Source: Argyresthia goedartella | Lineage: Eukaryota > Arthropoda > Insecta > Lepidoptera > Argyresthiidae | DNA length: 64,000 nucleotides | Assembly (NCBI GenBank): GCA_949825045.1 | Contig: OX463809.1 | Location: 9,265,501 to 9,329,500, forward strand | Direction: 5' to 3' | Part shown: positions 11,221 through 22,902 of the stretch, in pieces | Position numbering within the stretch: position 1 is the stretch's first letter | Layout: each line of letters begins with the position of its first letter | Translations under genes and position numbers: made by a program | The notes under the pieces: generated by a model | Told to the model about the DNA's origin: nothing | The model's database searches: none | What the model saw: the letters and a program-made list of their open reading frames with translations, nothing else

Positions 11221-12160
11221 AGCTTGCTGTAGGTACGGGCTAAAAATTAGTGTTAATAAAACGGAAGTTATGTCACTGGAAACACTTCAAACGCCCAGTC
11301 CTGCACTAAAAATAAGCCTAGGAGGAGATACTCTGAAGCAAGTAGAAAAATTCAGATACCTGGGAAGCACGATAACATCTCGTGGAGACCTAGACGCTGA
11401 GATCAACAGCAGAATCGGCGCTGCTTCAGCGACTTTCGGGAAGCTGGAACAGAGGTTGTTCCGTTCGCATGATGTAAGTCGGACTACCAAGATTGCAGTG
11501 TACATGGCTACGGTGCTGCCAAATCTTCTGTACTCAGCGGAGACATGGTGTTTGTACCGGAGGCACATCCGGACGTTGGATAGGTTTCACCTCAAGTGTC
11601 TTCGTAATATCTTGCATATCAAATGAACTGATCGCATTCGCAACACAGAGGTGCTACGCAGAGCGAATGTTGGCGGTATTGAAGCCTATCTGATACGGCG
11701 ACAACTGCGCTGGTGCGGACACCTCTCCCGCATGCCCGACAAGAGGCTGGCTAAGCGCGTCTTTTATGCAGAGTTCCAAGAAGGCAAGCGCAAGCAAGGT
11801 GGCCAGTTTCTACGCTTTAAAGACGTGTTAAAGAGGCATATGAAGCACTGCGACATAGACCCGGACACTTGGGAAGATCGTGCAGCCCAGCGACCAGAAT
11901 GGAGCCATCTCGCACAAAAGAATATTTTTGAATTCGAAGCACGGCGTCGCGCTGACCTGGACAAGAAGCGAGATGAAGCCACGGCTCGAACACCTGCAGC
12001 CATTAACTATAATTATGAGAACGGCACACTTAAATGTGCAACCTGTGGAAAAACGTTTAAAGCCAAGATTGGCTACGTCAGCCACATTCGGGCACACCAG
12101 CGACGCCCGCTTTAGGTCTTTGGCAGTCGCCGTAGCCGTATCGGCTTGGAGGACATCATC
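11221..12160 (+). mobile_element. LINE-B copy 1: 5'-truncated LINE inserted in LINE-A
   Basis: Flanked by the 10-bp target-site duplication aataaagcca (11211-11220 and 12161-12170). The insert encodes the end of a LINE ORF2 on the opposite strand to its host: RT thumb ([18 protein letters not shown]), a LLYSAETW segment, [10 protein letters not shown], and a terminal C2H2 zinc finger ([21 protein letters not shown]). One stop near 11624 splits it into 11270-11626 and 11651-12115. It ends in a short gacatcatc tail. The style resembles LINEs often labelled endonuclease-reverse transcriptase in arthropods; I leave the clade open. Confidence 0.9.
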
Positions 12161-12932
12161 AATAAAGCCATGTTGCTCCTCTGGGATGCCTTGCATTAGA
12201 ATGGGGTAGATTTGGTCAAGAATCAATTTTTCGAATAACTTTCCAAATGTGTTTAAGATTGATATCGGTCTGTAATTTTTTACGTGCAATCTTGAGTCTT
12301 TTTATGTATTGGCACTATAAGTGCCTCTTTCCACTTCATAGGGAACTCACCATCGTTTACAGAACGGTTAAATATAATACTAAGGGGTTCCAATAGTGAA
12401 TCTTTACATCTGATAATAAAGCCAGGTGGAATGCCATCATTACCAGGTCCTTTATTGGGATCGATTATTTTTAATAGTTTGGAACTGTGTTCTGTAGTTA
12501 TGTTTAATGTGTTAATCGAGTTTATACATATATCTATCTTGAGCCTCTACAGTAGGGTATGCATCGGCTGGCCTCCTGAACATTTTTTCAAAGAAAGCCC
12601 TGTATACATGGTACTTGGTTACCCGGAGTCACTTTTTCTCTTTGATTTTATATATGACCAAAGATGTTTAGGATCCCTTTTTATTATAGTTTGTGGTCTT
12701 TGTATGTATGATTTATGACAATCAACTACCATATCTTTTTGTCTTTTTCTGAGGAGTGAGAATGTGGCATAGTCAATTGGATTCTTGTAGCTCTTCCATT
12801 GTGCGTGTGCTTTGCTTTTTTCCTTGATAATGTTAATGAGTGCTCGACTGTACCATATTGGGTAGCGGTTAGATGTATTAGTAATGACTAGTGGTACATA
12901 CTCTGTTATCACGCTATTTAATTTATCATATA
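12161..12932 (-). pseudogene. LINE-A ORF2, middle segment (linker and RT N-terminus)
   Basis: Minus-strand translation gives the linker between endonuclease and RT at 12957-12619 (NRYPIWYSRALINIIKEK, RDPKHLWSYIKSKRK), then the early RT motif NYRPISILNTFGKLFEKLI at about 12285-12230, and EEQHGFI just before the LINE-B insertion. These are standard landmarks of insect LINE ORF2. Frameshifts break the stretch between them. Confidence 0.82.
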
Positions 12933-13151
12933 TGTGCCGGTCGACTATGTTAGTCATATTTCCACGTAATGTTAAGATAAGTTGACGACCGTCACAGATA
13001 AGGTATATTAATATTCATCACGTAGTTTTGTAGTAAGTTGTATATAAGCTTAGTATTTCCTATAATAAATCAGACTAGCATTTGCGCGCATCTCAAGCCT
13101 TTTACTTTACTCCCGAAGATGTCGCTGTCCTTATAATTGCCATCTGGCAAA
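12933..13151 (+). repeat. 5' LTR of the nested LTR element
   Basis: 219 bp, starting tgtgccgg. It differs from the right LTR by a few substitutions and small indels (for example attaatattcatc against attcatc), implying some age since insertion. Confidence 0.88.
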
Positions 13152-13689
13152 GTGGTGACCCGACTTCTGAACATCAGCAACCTTCGGTAATAGCAGCATG
13201 GACTCAGCCGCGAAGAAAACTCCTTGTGCTGCCACCTTAGAAGTGCAAGCAAGATGCACTTCGTCCAAGATCGCCGAGCCCCGACTTCGGTTTGCATACC
13301 TATTTCAAACCACGCTGCAGAACTCCATAATCAAGACCCCACCCAAACCAAGACGACATCAAGCAAGCCTTGACCAGACCAGATTTGAAAACGGACCAGA
13401 AGCCAAAAGATAAATAATTTCAACTGAAGATTTCCCGCATCGAACTCAAGATACCGCAAGAACAATGAACCGATAGTCAGCCGACTGCTGATTTATCAAA
13501 ATGGAGCTCGCACCAGCAGAAACGAACGCGTCGGCAAATTCATTCACAGCAAGCAGCTTTTCAAGTTCAAGACATAGGAATCCGTTCCAGCCCCCAGAAG
13601 AGTATTGAAACATCATCGATATACCTAATTCAACGAATATTGAAATCATCCAGGAAGAACATCGCACGAAGAATAATCAGATCACTGAA

Positions 13690-13730
13690 GAGAGAGAGAG
13701 AGATATATATATATATATATATATATATTT
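13690..13730. repeat. GA/TA microsatellite
   Basis: Run of ga followed by ta dinucleotides inside the LTR element. Confidence 0.95.
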
Positions 13731-14568
13731 AAATGATTGGTGTACAAGATGTGCCCTATGTTGCCAAATCCCAAGGTTTTTAGGCACACAAATTTCATCA
13801 ATCGACAACTTAATATTCACTCAAGAGTGAAGAGCACGCACGTACATATGACGTACGAGATCATTGACTGCCTACAGCCAAGGTTACAGATTTAATACTG
13901 ACGCTGATTCAGCACAATCATCCTTGTGTAGGTACGATCGCAATTATAAACAAACAGTGATTACAACTTCAACGACGTGCGATGTAAATTGACTCATCGG
14001 TTCCTGAAAAACATGGGCGGCTGCAGCATCAGACGACTCTCCTGCGGATCTTTTCCAGGTTATAGGTTAGGTTAGTTTAATAACCGCGAAGCCCCATTTT
14101 CCTAGTTTTTTTCTGTTTTCCTGTTTTTCGTTTATTTTATGTAGTGTGCGGCCAGATACAAGACTTGCCTGTAGGTAAATATTAAGTAATTTACTGTTAA
14201 CGCTGAATTATTATGTTACTTTTCTGATATGTAGTAGGTACTAACCTATGTTCTTTTAATTTATTGGATTTGATTAGTCAGTAGTAATTCTTTGAACTTA
14301 TGTAGAATTCGCATAACCGTAGTTCCTTTATTTTTCTGATTCGTGTAAGATTTACCTTTAGATTAAGTTAAAGTATGCACAATTAAGATCCAATTTATGT
14401 TTATTAAAATCCTACTAGTTATTATTGCAGTTGATATAAGTTTGTTATGGTATACACATTTTTAAAGTTATTTTAATTCATATAAGTTTATTGTTTCATT
14501 CTAACATAGATTTTTGTTCATTGTTATAAGTACATTCATTTATTTTTTTCCCTAAAGGGCGGAGTACC

Positions 14569-14780
14569 TGTGCCGGTCGACTATGTTAGTCATATTCCCA
14601 CGTAATGTTAAGATAAGTTGACGACCGTCACAGATAAGGTATATTCATCACGTAGTTTTGTAGTAGGTTGTATCTAAGCTTAGTATTTCCTATAATAAAT
14701 CAGTCTAGTGTTTGCGCGCATCTCAAACCTTTTACTTTACTCCCGAAGATGTCGCTCTTCTTATAATTGCCTCTGGCAAA
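14569..14780 (+). repeat. 3' LTR of the nested LTR element
   Basis: 212 bp, matching 12933-13151. It carries tataataaatcag, which fits the place of a polyadenylation signal (aataaa). Confidence 0.88.
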
Positions 14781-15690
14781 ATATAGACTTGTAACTGCGT
14801 CGTCTATAGTAACATGATTAAGAGTATGGGTCCAGTCATTACTCCGAAGTGCATCATTTATTTTTGAGTAGTCACCTTTTCTGAATAAGTACTTACGACG
14901 CGGGATCTTTGGCAAGGGAGGCATGGTAATCTCATTTGCATTTACAGTTAATATAATGTGAGCGGGGTCTTCCTTGACCATTGGATCATCACATTTAGTA
15001 ACATCTAAGGAAAGAAGAAAGGAAGAAAGAAAGAAAGGAAGAAAAAAGCAAGTCCAATGTATTTCCTGACACATTGGTATGACGATTAAACTGACGTAGG
15101 CTAAGAAGATTAGCGTGATGTGTCAGTTCGAATGCCGAATTTTTCAGCTCAACCGTTCCTCGTTTAATATGTACTGGTTCACCCGTTTCCCACCGGACCA
15201 TACTTAGATTAAAATCACCGGTTACCATGTGGTGGTCATCAGGGTACGCAGTAACAAAGTCCGTCAACCATCCTGTGAAGTTGATAATGCGTTGAGCATG
15301 CTTCTTGCATTTAGGTGAATCGGGCGGTATGTAAACCACCCTGATATGAAGATCGCGCTGCGAACCGAACGATCGTCCTTCTATAGTAACCCATATGCAC
15401 TCGACATCGAGATGGTCACGCTGCCAGTCGGTACGCAGACGTGCATTGAGGCGCGCGGCACATAGCATGAGAATTCCCCCCGCCTTCGAACCGCGGTCAC
15501 GGCGAAATATGGTGTATTTGCTATTAGTGAGTTCAGAATCAAGCACACCCTCCTGCAACCAGGTTTCAGTAATAAGTACAATGTCATGATCGCAATTTAG
15601 GACACTATTACAGAAAACTAAAGTCTTAGTGTTGAGACCACGAACATTTTGGTAGTATAAGCTAGGATTATTATTGTTAGAGGCAAGCAC
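14781..15690 (-). pseudogene. LINE-A ORF2, N-terminal endonuclease segment
   Basis: Open from Met at 15690. The apurinic-like endonuclease domain shows YYQNVRGLNTK near the start, ITETWL (catalytic Glu), a VVYIPPDSP strand, GDFNLS (Asp/Asn pair) and NTLDLLF at the end of the domain. At 15056-15005 a (gaaa)n-type purine run replaces coding sequence and shifts the frame. The reading then continues in another frame (VTKCDDPMVKEDPAH, PRRKYLFRKGDYSKINDAL) to the LTR insertion at 14780. The start is supported by its position just before the conserved endonuclease opening. Confidence 0.87.
15005..15056. repeat. GAAA-type microsatellite inside LINE-A ORF2
   Basis: Purine run gaaagaagaaaggaagaaag and similar, sitting between the endonuclease and the linker and joining two different reading frames. 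Confidence 0.9.
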
Positions 15691-16096
15691 TTATGATAGT
15701 TGAGGTGTCAAAATATATAGTTGTTATATGTAGGGAAACGTTCTGGGCATCGACTCTATTTGCGCATCGAAGAAAATCAGTAGACTTTAGGGTTCTAATA
15801 AGTTTGTTGCTAGTAATTGCCATTATACCAATGTAAATAGTTTTAGTGAGTGTGTGTGTGTTATGTGTAGGTGTGAATGAGTTATGTTGAGTATTGTGGA
15901 TGTTAAGAGTGTAAGGCATTGCATTTATGATTAGGAAGTGATACGAACAAAAAAGCTATAAATATTATTCTATTTTCACCAGGTCCAACTCTGTAGATAT
16001 GTGAATATACGGTGAACCCTCGGCCTTCCGGACATAAATGCGACAGCTTTTTGTCCAAATAAACTTGTAGCCTTTATCATTTGCGGCTTTCTTATA

Positions 16097-16791
16097 TTAA
16101 GTGAATAGCAGTTTATTTTTTACAGTGAGGTGTTCGTTGACGTGTATTTTCCGGGGTTCACCGTCCATTCCTAAGTCTTGAGTAGTCATTCGACCAGGAC
16201 ACTGTCGAGAATCATGAATGAGGCGGTCTTTGGTCGCTCGGTCACGGAACTGGGCCACGATAGCTCGCGGGACCCCCTTGACAGGGCGCTTCGCCTGGAC
16301 GCGGGTGGCAAACTCCATCTCGCTGGGCTGCAGCGGCACTCCGGCGTATGCAGCGACCTTGGCGACGATCTCGGGTAGCGACTCCGTGTCTCATTCGGGT
16401 ACACCGACCAGCTCGACGTTCCGGATTCTCGACCACTGATCTCTCTTCGAGCAGTCATCCTCCAGGTGTGCAACTTTTGTCTCGAGGAGTTTCACCGACT
16501 CTTGCAGCGAGTTGTTTTCGACCTGCAGCATCTTCAGCTTTGTTCCCTGGGCGTCCATAATTTTTATGACAGAGTCGTATTTATCGCTCTGGTGTAGCCA
16601 GCGGGCTAGCTGACACCCCTTTCTTCAGTGGTTTGCACACAGTGCACTTCCATCTGGGTTTGTTCATGGGCAAGATTTTTTGTAGTCTGAATCACTTAAG
16701 CCCGCACAGCTGTAATGGAAGTGTTTTGACAGGTGCAACATTTCAGGGAGTCTTCTAGTTTTAAGGCCGTGGAGCATTTCTTGCAATCCAT
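16097..16791 (-). pseudogene. LINE-A ORF1 (Cys-rich finger, coiled coil, RNA-binding region)
   Basis: The minus-strand reading opens with Met at 16791 followed by a Cys-rich N-terminus (DCKKCSTALK, LKCCTC), as in PHD/zinc-finger-type ORF1 proteins of insect LINEs. Next comes a heptad-rich stretch (KLKMLQVENNSLQESVKLLE) likely to form a coiled coil, then a region like the L1 ORF1 RNA-binding fold (MEFATRVQAKRPVKGVPRAI, VAQFRDRATKDRLIH, IHVNEHLTVKNKLLF). At least one frameshift near 16650 and a stop near 16390 interrupt it. The protein would bind LINE RNA in the cytoplasmic particle. Confidence 0.75.
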
Positions 16792-17084
16792 CGTCGTTGT
16801 AGCAGGTTCCAGGACACAAGTACTTTGATTGCTTATTCTGTGGCGCGAAGATGTTAAGTCACCAGCACAGTGACGTTATTGCACGGTAGGTGCGAGTGAG
16901 GCGACACTAAAAACACTTTTTGGGCAGCAAAGACACCGGTACACAGTTCAAACACTTATTATTTCCAAAGAACTAGTGATAAAGATTAATGATAAAGATT
17001 AATGAAATATGAAATATGTAAGAACGTAAGTTTACGGTTTTGGCGTATTGACGTAAAAGTGAATTCTAAAATAAAACATTAAGG

Positions 17085-18076
17085 TTTAAGGTTTAAGATA
17101 TTTATTTCTCAAAAAGAATACAATATTCACTTACTTGAGAAACAACACAAATAAATAATTACACAAATAGATTTCTTCCATCGCGCGAGACATTAAAGTA
17201 GGGTAGTCCTTGAAAAATGTAAATATTTATGTTAAGAATGTGGTGACTTTGAGATGTATATTTTTAAAGTTTTTTATAAATTGGTAGTGATCTCGCCTCT
17301 TTTATATCTTTCGGTAGTTTGTTAGACAGTCGCGCCCCATCTGCAACTATGCTGTTTTTACCGTAGTTTGTCCTGTGGTGTAGTATAACAATGTTATTTG
17401 CTTGTCTAGTCAAACGTTTTCGTAGATCTATCTTTTTTGTGAAAGTAATTTGGGTATGAATGTCTTTTGTAAGGATTTTTCGTATAAGTATGCATGTGTT
17501 ATATATGTATGTTTGTGATATGTTTAATAATTTTGTTTCTGTATAGATTTTAGTCGTACTTGTTAAGAAATCGTAGCCAAAGAGAGTTTTAATGACTTTA
17601 TTTTGTGCAATCTGCAGTGGAACCAGGTTTGTTTTCGCCGCTGCACCCCATATCTCTATTAGGTATTCTATGTGGGGTCTTACTAGTGAGTTATAAATGG
17701 TATAGCGGACACGTTTTGGTAGGCAACGAGAAATACCACGCAAGGCACCCGATAGAGACGTTAATTTACCTTTTACTTTTTCGATGTGAGGCTTCCATGT
17801 TACATGACTATCTATAATTAATCCTAAATATTTTTCTTCATTTGTTTTATCTATTGTTACTTGGTTTATGGTTAGAGATTTATGGACTGGTATTGGTTTG
17901 TTTTTAGCAGAAAGAATTAAGTATTTAGTTTTAGACGTATTAATTGTGAGTAAGTTACTCTTAAGCCACTGGTGTAGAGTATCTAGATCTTGCTGAGCTC
18001 TGTTTATTATCATGTGGACATCGTTACCGAAGTAAAATAGGCACGTGTCATCTGCGTAGAGAGTGATATCGCCTGC
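17085..18076 (-). pseudogene. LINE-D: 5'-truncated LINE, RT from the YADD box onward
   Basis: The open frame 18103-17264 (279 codons) contains LYADDTCLFYFG (catalytic motif), KYLGLIIDSHVTWKPHI, a thumb region (SLVRPHIEYLIEIWG), and a C-terminal PKDIKEARS segment near the end. Everything before the RT catalytic centre is missing. The 3' UTR ends in repeated cttaaacc words (17073-17095). The first Met at 18103 lies in upstream SINE-like sequence, so it is not the native start. The retained part is intact and probably recent. Confidence 0.87.
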
Positions 18077-18210
18077 CATTAACATTGACATACAGGTACA
18101 CACATTGATTTTGGCCCCATACTAGGATACCTGTGTAGTGGGAACCAGAAACAGCGACGTGACACGCATATAAACATCCAAGACCTGGGTATTTTTTTTA
18201 TCCTCCAGAG
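18077..18210 (-). mobile_element. SINE type A body, reversed, fused to LINE-D
   Basis: Reverse-complement reading shows cccaggtcttggatg, acgtcgctgtttctggttcc and cctagtatggggcc, the body of the SINE found at 33966-34146. Its 3' end meets the truncation point of LINE-D in the same orientation. The tRNA-like head is missing. Confidence 0.75.
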
Positions 18211-18490
18211 CTGCAGGATCACATAAGCATCCTTCAGCCACGTTCAGCAATTTTGGGGGTAAGTGTTTATAGGAACCGTTAGTGACAAGTCATCCCCTAA
18301 CCGAACCAGCCCTCCCTGATTCTCTCAGTCACCTATTACGACATGCACAGGAGAAGATTGTGGCCGCCTTTCTGTTACAGCCTGTACTTAATACCTTATG
18401 CACCTAATAAAAACAAATAGGTAAGTATTTTGCACGCTCCTTCAAAGGTTTGTCTCTGATATGATAGGTATAATAATACATTACTGTCGC

Positions 18491-18521
18491 GGTCTGTAAT
18501 GACTGCGTTGCTGGTCGCACT
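18491..18521. repeat. Left inverted end of the small element split by LINE-E
   Basis: ggtctgtaatgactgcgttg and the following 11 bases match the reverse complement of 24907-24937 at about 25 of 31 positions, all differences being transitions. With LINE-E removed, the host element would be roughly 270 bp between these ends. Confidence 0.6.
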
Positions 18522-19056
18522 GTTGGTGGCACCGAAAGCGCAGCACAGCGCAGCTCAAGGCCTACACAGCGCGATCAGCTTTGCAGCCTTTGGAGGACAA
18601 GCTGGAATAAATGCCGATTTTTTATTTTATTTTTTGTTGGAGGGGAAAAAAATGGAATTACCCATGCCCAGGAGTCAGACCTCCCTGCTATGTCCCGGTC
18701 CCCACATATTGAGCGGGCATCAGCTCGTGTGGTATACGGACTAAAAACAACCCCTTTGTTTTTACAGTTGTCTTACTAAGAATTAACTGAGAGCCATGGC
18801 CTCGGTATATGCTGAAGGCTTTCTACCTGCAATTTGCCCTTTTGGGCGATATATATGTGTATATGATATATATGGGAGGAGTTTGCCTGCTTACCCGATT
18901 TTATGAGCGGACATCAGTTCATAGTCAACGGGCATGATAGCGGCATGTTAGGGGGGCAGATAGCCCCCGCTACTAAGAGGTGGTTATATATAATTTTTGA
19001 GACCTATCCTAATCCTAAACTACTTTATATTTGGGTCATTTAGGGGGGCTCTGGCC

Positions 19057-21188
19057 TCAGTCCGGGAGGTTTAAAGGGGCAGGGGGAGATTGTGTGTTCG
19101 TCGAATCAAGACGGCAATCTCTTTCAATCCAAATTTGGTATCTGAGACGCTGTAGTGCTTCGGGAACACAGCCTTCGTCATGTTGACGTGCCTGAGGGGC
19201 GGGGGGTGGTTGGGCTTTAAGAGCTTTCGTGATATCGTCCTCCGGTTCTAGGACGACGTCTTTGGGGCGCCTTTTGAAAATGTGGTTCTTATTTATATCT
19301 GGGGTCGGATCATAAAGGGATGCTTGTACTATAAGCGGGTTTGGGTGGCTAGATGCATTAATGAAGAAGCGTTCGGACGCTTCTTTCATATATTGCTTTA
19401 CTGTGGGGAGTCTAAAGTCACTATGGAGGTCTACGTTTCGCATGTACCACGGGGCACCTACGGCTTTTCGCATGAAGCGATTTTGTAAAACCTGAAGGGG
19501 CTTAAGGGAGTGGGAGCAGTGTGCAAAGACTGGACTTGCAAACTTGAAGACCGGACGGATGCAAGTTTTAAATAGAGTTATTTTGCAGCGCAATGGGAGA
19601 TTGCTTTTACTTCTCATGAGCGGGTGAAGCCTACTCATTTAGAAGGCTGCTCTGTCGCGGACCGTTTTAATGTGGGATTTGAAGTTTAGTTGGGAGTCTA
19701 ATGTCACGCCTAAATACTTCACTTTATTTTTCCAGGGGATAGGGCGGTCAAAGAGGGTGATTTCGGGTAGTGAAGAGGACGCGCGATCAGCTCGAGTCTT
19801 ACCCCTTGAGAAAAGCACGGCTGCGCTTTTCTCGGGGTTCATCTCTATTCTCCATTTGAGAGCCCATTCACCGAGGTCGGTTACTGCTTTCTGGAGTACT
19901 TGACAAACGCGCGCCCTCTTCCTACTGGTGTAATATAGAGCCGTATCGTCAGCGTAAAGGGCTAGCTCAACGTATGGCGTGCGGGGGACGTCTTGGACGT
20001 AAAGTGAAAAGAGGGTGGGGGAGAGAACTGAGCCTTGCGGGACTCCGGCGGCTATTGGGTGGGGCCTAGAGCGCGATTTTTCTACTCGATAGCAAAAACT
20101 GCGCTCAGTGAGGCAGTCTTTGATAATAAGTACAAGCCTATCGGGGAGGTTGAGTTGATAAAGTTTATAAATAAGACCATTGTGCCAAACTTTGTCAAAA
20201 GCTTTCGCTACGTCAAAGAATATGGCACCGGTATCTTTGGACTTTGCCGTTGTGTTGAACCCTTTGTAAATGTGCTCCGTTATGCGGTGCACCTGTTGGA
20301 CGCACGAGTGTTTGGGTCTAAAGCCAAACTGCTCGTTGGGTATGAGATTTTTGTCTATGTAAATGTCTTTGAGTCGGTTGAGAATAAGCCGTTCATAGAC
20401 TTTGCCTATTGAAGAGAGTAAGCTAATGGGGCGATAGCAAGTGGGGTCAGCTTCTTTCCATGCGGTTGGAAAGGCACAGAGACGGAGGGAGGCATTGAAA
20501 ATTACCGTAAGGGTTGTTAGGAGTCTGAGAGGGAAATATTTAATTGCCATATTAGTGATTCTATCAAGCCCCGGGGCTTTCTTAGGTTTGAGTTCCTTTA
20601 TTACTTTTTGCACTTCCTCAAGGGTGATCTCGGGAAGGGAGTCAATGGGGGGAGAGAGCTTTTATGCTCAACTTCAGAGTTGAACATGTTAAGATGATCG
20701 GGGTCTATTGGTTGAGAGGAGGGAGTGCACTGGGTTTCTAGACTATCGGCAAGACATTCGGCCTTTTCGTCGTCATCAAAGGCTGCGGGTTGGTTATCAC
20801 GTTTTAGGGGGGCATGGGAACAATCTCATCTGATTTGAGGTATTTACTGAATTTAAATATGGCAGTGTGACTTGGGGCTATGCTGGAGACAAAGTCGTTC
20901 ATGCGACTGCCTCTGAGCTCTCGCATGCATCTGGTAACCTCTCGTTGGAGGCGACGCATTTGAATTCTGTGATTGTCTGAGGGACAGTTATCATAATCTC
21001 TTTGTGCCGCATTCTTTGCACTAAGCAGCAGTCTCAAGTCCTCTGGGAGTTTGAAGCGATGGTTGGCCTGTACCGGGACCTCGCTAGAGGCGCCGGTCAG
21101 GGCTTCGTTGAGACTGCTGCCTATGTCAGAGATTTTGGCTTCTAGTTGGGCTCTATTGTCAATTTCTGATGTGATATGTGAACCATCT
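19057..21188 (-). pseudogene. LINE-E ORF2, linker and reverse transcriptase
   Basis: Continues from the endonuclease part across LINE-H. In order: linker (RMNDFVSSIAPSHTAIFKF, 20880s), KELKPKKAPGLD, CYRPISLLSSIGKVYERLI, FDVAKAFDKVWH (catalytic Asp), GVPQGSVLSP, YADDTALYY (catalytic pair), KYLGVTLDSQLNF, then the C-terminal region to the stop at 19057. A single in-frame stop at 19639-19641 separates the two long open stretches 20613-19642 and 19638-19057. A frameshift lies near 20640. The residues needed for RT are all present. Confidence 0.9.
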
Positions 21189-22092
21189 ATAAAGTTTTAG
21201 GCGAATCAATTATAACATACTGTATAACTGCTTGGGGTGGGGCCGCAAAGACACATCTTATAGAAGCTGAGCGAGCACAAAGAGCAGCACTGAGAGTCCT
21301 GTTCTCTAAGGGCTTTCAATACCCTACATTCGAACTGCACAGGGAAACACAATTGCTTACTGTTCGACAGCTTTACATCGTCTGTATTGTGAAAAAACTC
21401 ATTAAAAACAATGGTATAAGTGTCAAGGAGTCCGAGCGAAGCCTTAGGTTTAACCGAAAGCAAAATGTAGAAGTCCCTAGGAGCAGAACTACATTTGTTA
21501 AGCGATTTAGATCATTCCTTGGTCCTCATATATTCAACAAAATCGAAGGTACAATAGAGTCCAAATGTGATCCTATGTACTTAAAGAAGTGGTTGATGGA
21601 TAAAGCCTACGACGATATTGAGCGAATAGTATCAACGAGTGATAAAACGTGAGTTTGAACACAAACCTGCTGCTTAGTGGTCCCGTATCAGATCCCAAGA
21701 CTACCTTGTCGTAGGGCTAAGCAGTCATACACAAATAACCCGCACAACCCCCCCCCCCCACACACACACCCCTCACACACAACATACACAAACATTAACA
21801 CACACAACTCAATTCGATGATAATTTAACCATAGGCTACCTAGGCATAATAACTTTTTTTCCATTTTGTATTGGTACATTCTGCAAACAGGTATATTAAA
21901 AAAAACTATTTTTAGACTGCAATTAGTTTGTAGATTATTCCTTCGATCTTAACTTACTGCGAGACGGTCTCTGACCAGTGCAGAAGTTCATGTCATACGC
22001 TGGATAATATTTAGAACTTACATACACTTTAGATATAAGTAAACCTGTAATTGATATTTTTGATTAATAATAATAAACACTTTGAACTTGAT
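21189..22092 (+). mobile_element. LINE-H: 5'-truncated LINE tail inserted in LINE-E
   Basis: The insertion sits between atct words (21185-21188 and 22093-22096), a possible 4-bp duplication. Removing it rejoins the LINE-E reading (RDPRLD to GSHITSE). The insert encodes only the RT C-terminus on the plus strand (ESIITYCITAWGGAAKTHLI, RQLYIVCIVKKLIK), ending near 21652. The 3' UTR contains C and CA runs (21749-21785) and ends attaataataataaacactttgaactt. Confidence 0.85.
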
Positions 22093-22893
22093 ATCTAATC
22101 TTGGGTCCCGCTTACTGAGAGCTTGCTTGAATTTACGGTTGTTAATAACGGTCCTGGTTTCAGTCGGTTGGTCGAATGGCCTGCCGAGATAGTATAAGAC
22201 CGGTCTATGATCCGAGTGAAGCTCGCTAAGTACACTTATGTCCCTGACTGGGAGGCTAATGTTTTTGAAGATACAGTAGGAGAGAATGTCTGGTCTGTGG
22301 TCAGCTGTGTAGGGATAATGGGTCGGGGCATAGTCATCGAGGGATTCGAGAAGTCTGTGTACGGTCCGTCCGTTGGTATTTGTCTCATTACAGTTCCATT
22401 GCTGGTGCTTGCTGTTGAAGTCACCAGCTAGGATAACTGTACTACCTAGTTCTAAGAGGGCTTTGATATCATTAGCTATCATCTTATGTCCGGCCGGCAG
22501 ATAGACTGATGCTATGACTATGGGATCGTGACCTGACATTGCAATGCGGATGGCAGTTGCTTCTCAATTATCTAGTTGGGGGGTGACTATAGAAGAGACG
22601 TGCAAAGATTTTTTATAATAGATGGCGGTACCGCCTTTGGGGTTTTTGGGTCAGTTCTGAGTCGGTAAGCGGTCAGTACGGAGGAGACTATATTTGGCTA
22701 TATTGAAGCGCCTATGTTTGGGTTTTAGGTAAGTTTCTTGGACCGCGAGGATATCTATTTTATGTCTATTGAGAAGATCGGCGACTTCTTCTCTCTGTTT
22801 AAGGAGACTATCAGCGTTATAGAGCGCTAAAGTTAGACTGTGGGGCTTTGTCCGTCCGTTTGTCGAGTTTACTAAAATGGGCGTACTATACAT
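22093..22893 (-). pseudogene. LINE-E ORF2, N-terminal endonuclease
   Basis: Starts with Met at 22893. Endonuclease landmarks: LYNADSLLKQREE, DILAVQETYLK (catalytic Glu), AIYYKKSLHV, VIASVYLPAGH, LAGDFNSKHQQWN (Asp/Asn) and SELHSDHRPV (catalytic Asp/His). Stops near 22650 and 22565 interrupt it. ORF1 ends about 10 bp upstream, the usual tight spacing of Jockey-type LINEs. Confidence 0.88.
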
Positions 22894-22902
22894 GATGGTA
22901 GT

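Larger units (their letters stand above)
12933..14780. mobile_element. Non-autonomous LTR retrotransposon nested in LINE-A
   Basis: Two similar direct repeats (12933-13151 and 14569-14780) begin tgtgccggtcgac and end ctctggcaaa or catctggcaaa, flanked by the 5-bp duplication atata (12928-12932 and 14781-14785). Just inside the left LTR lies tggtgacccgac (13153-13164), in the position and style of a tRNA primer-binding site. A purine run aaagggcggag (14554-14564) precedes the right LTR. The interior (about 1.4 kb) has no gag, protease, RT or integrase, only a 71-codon frame (13198-13413) without a domain, so it is a short TRIM/LARD-like derivative. The primer site places the element on the plus strand. 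Confidence 0.88.
9600..16990 (-). mobile_element. LINE-A: near full-length Jockey-like LINE broken by two insertions
   Basis: Minus strand, read from high to low coordinates: 5' UTR (16990-16792), ORF1 (16791-16097), spacer, ORF2 endonuclease (15690-15056), linker, reverse transcriptase and 3' UTR ending in an A/T-rich aataaataaatat tail at 9600. A LTR element (12933-14780) and a LINE-B tail (11221-12160) are nested in ORF2. Without them it is about 4.5 kb, normal for a two-ORF insect LINE. The outer ends are approximate because I found no clear target-site duplication. Confidence 0.8.

Noticed and set aside
16178..16560. Plus-strand ORFs opposite LINE-A ORF1
   Set aside because: Shadows of the GC-rich ORF1 on the other strand.
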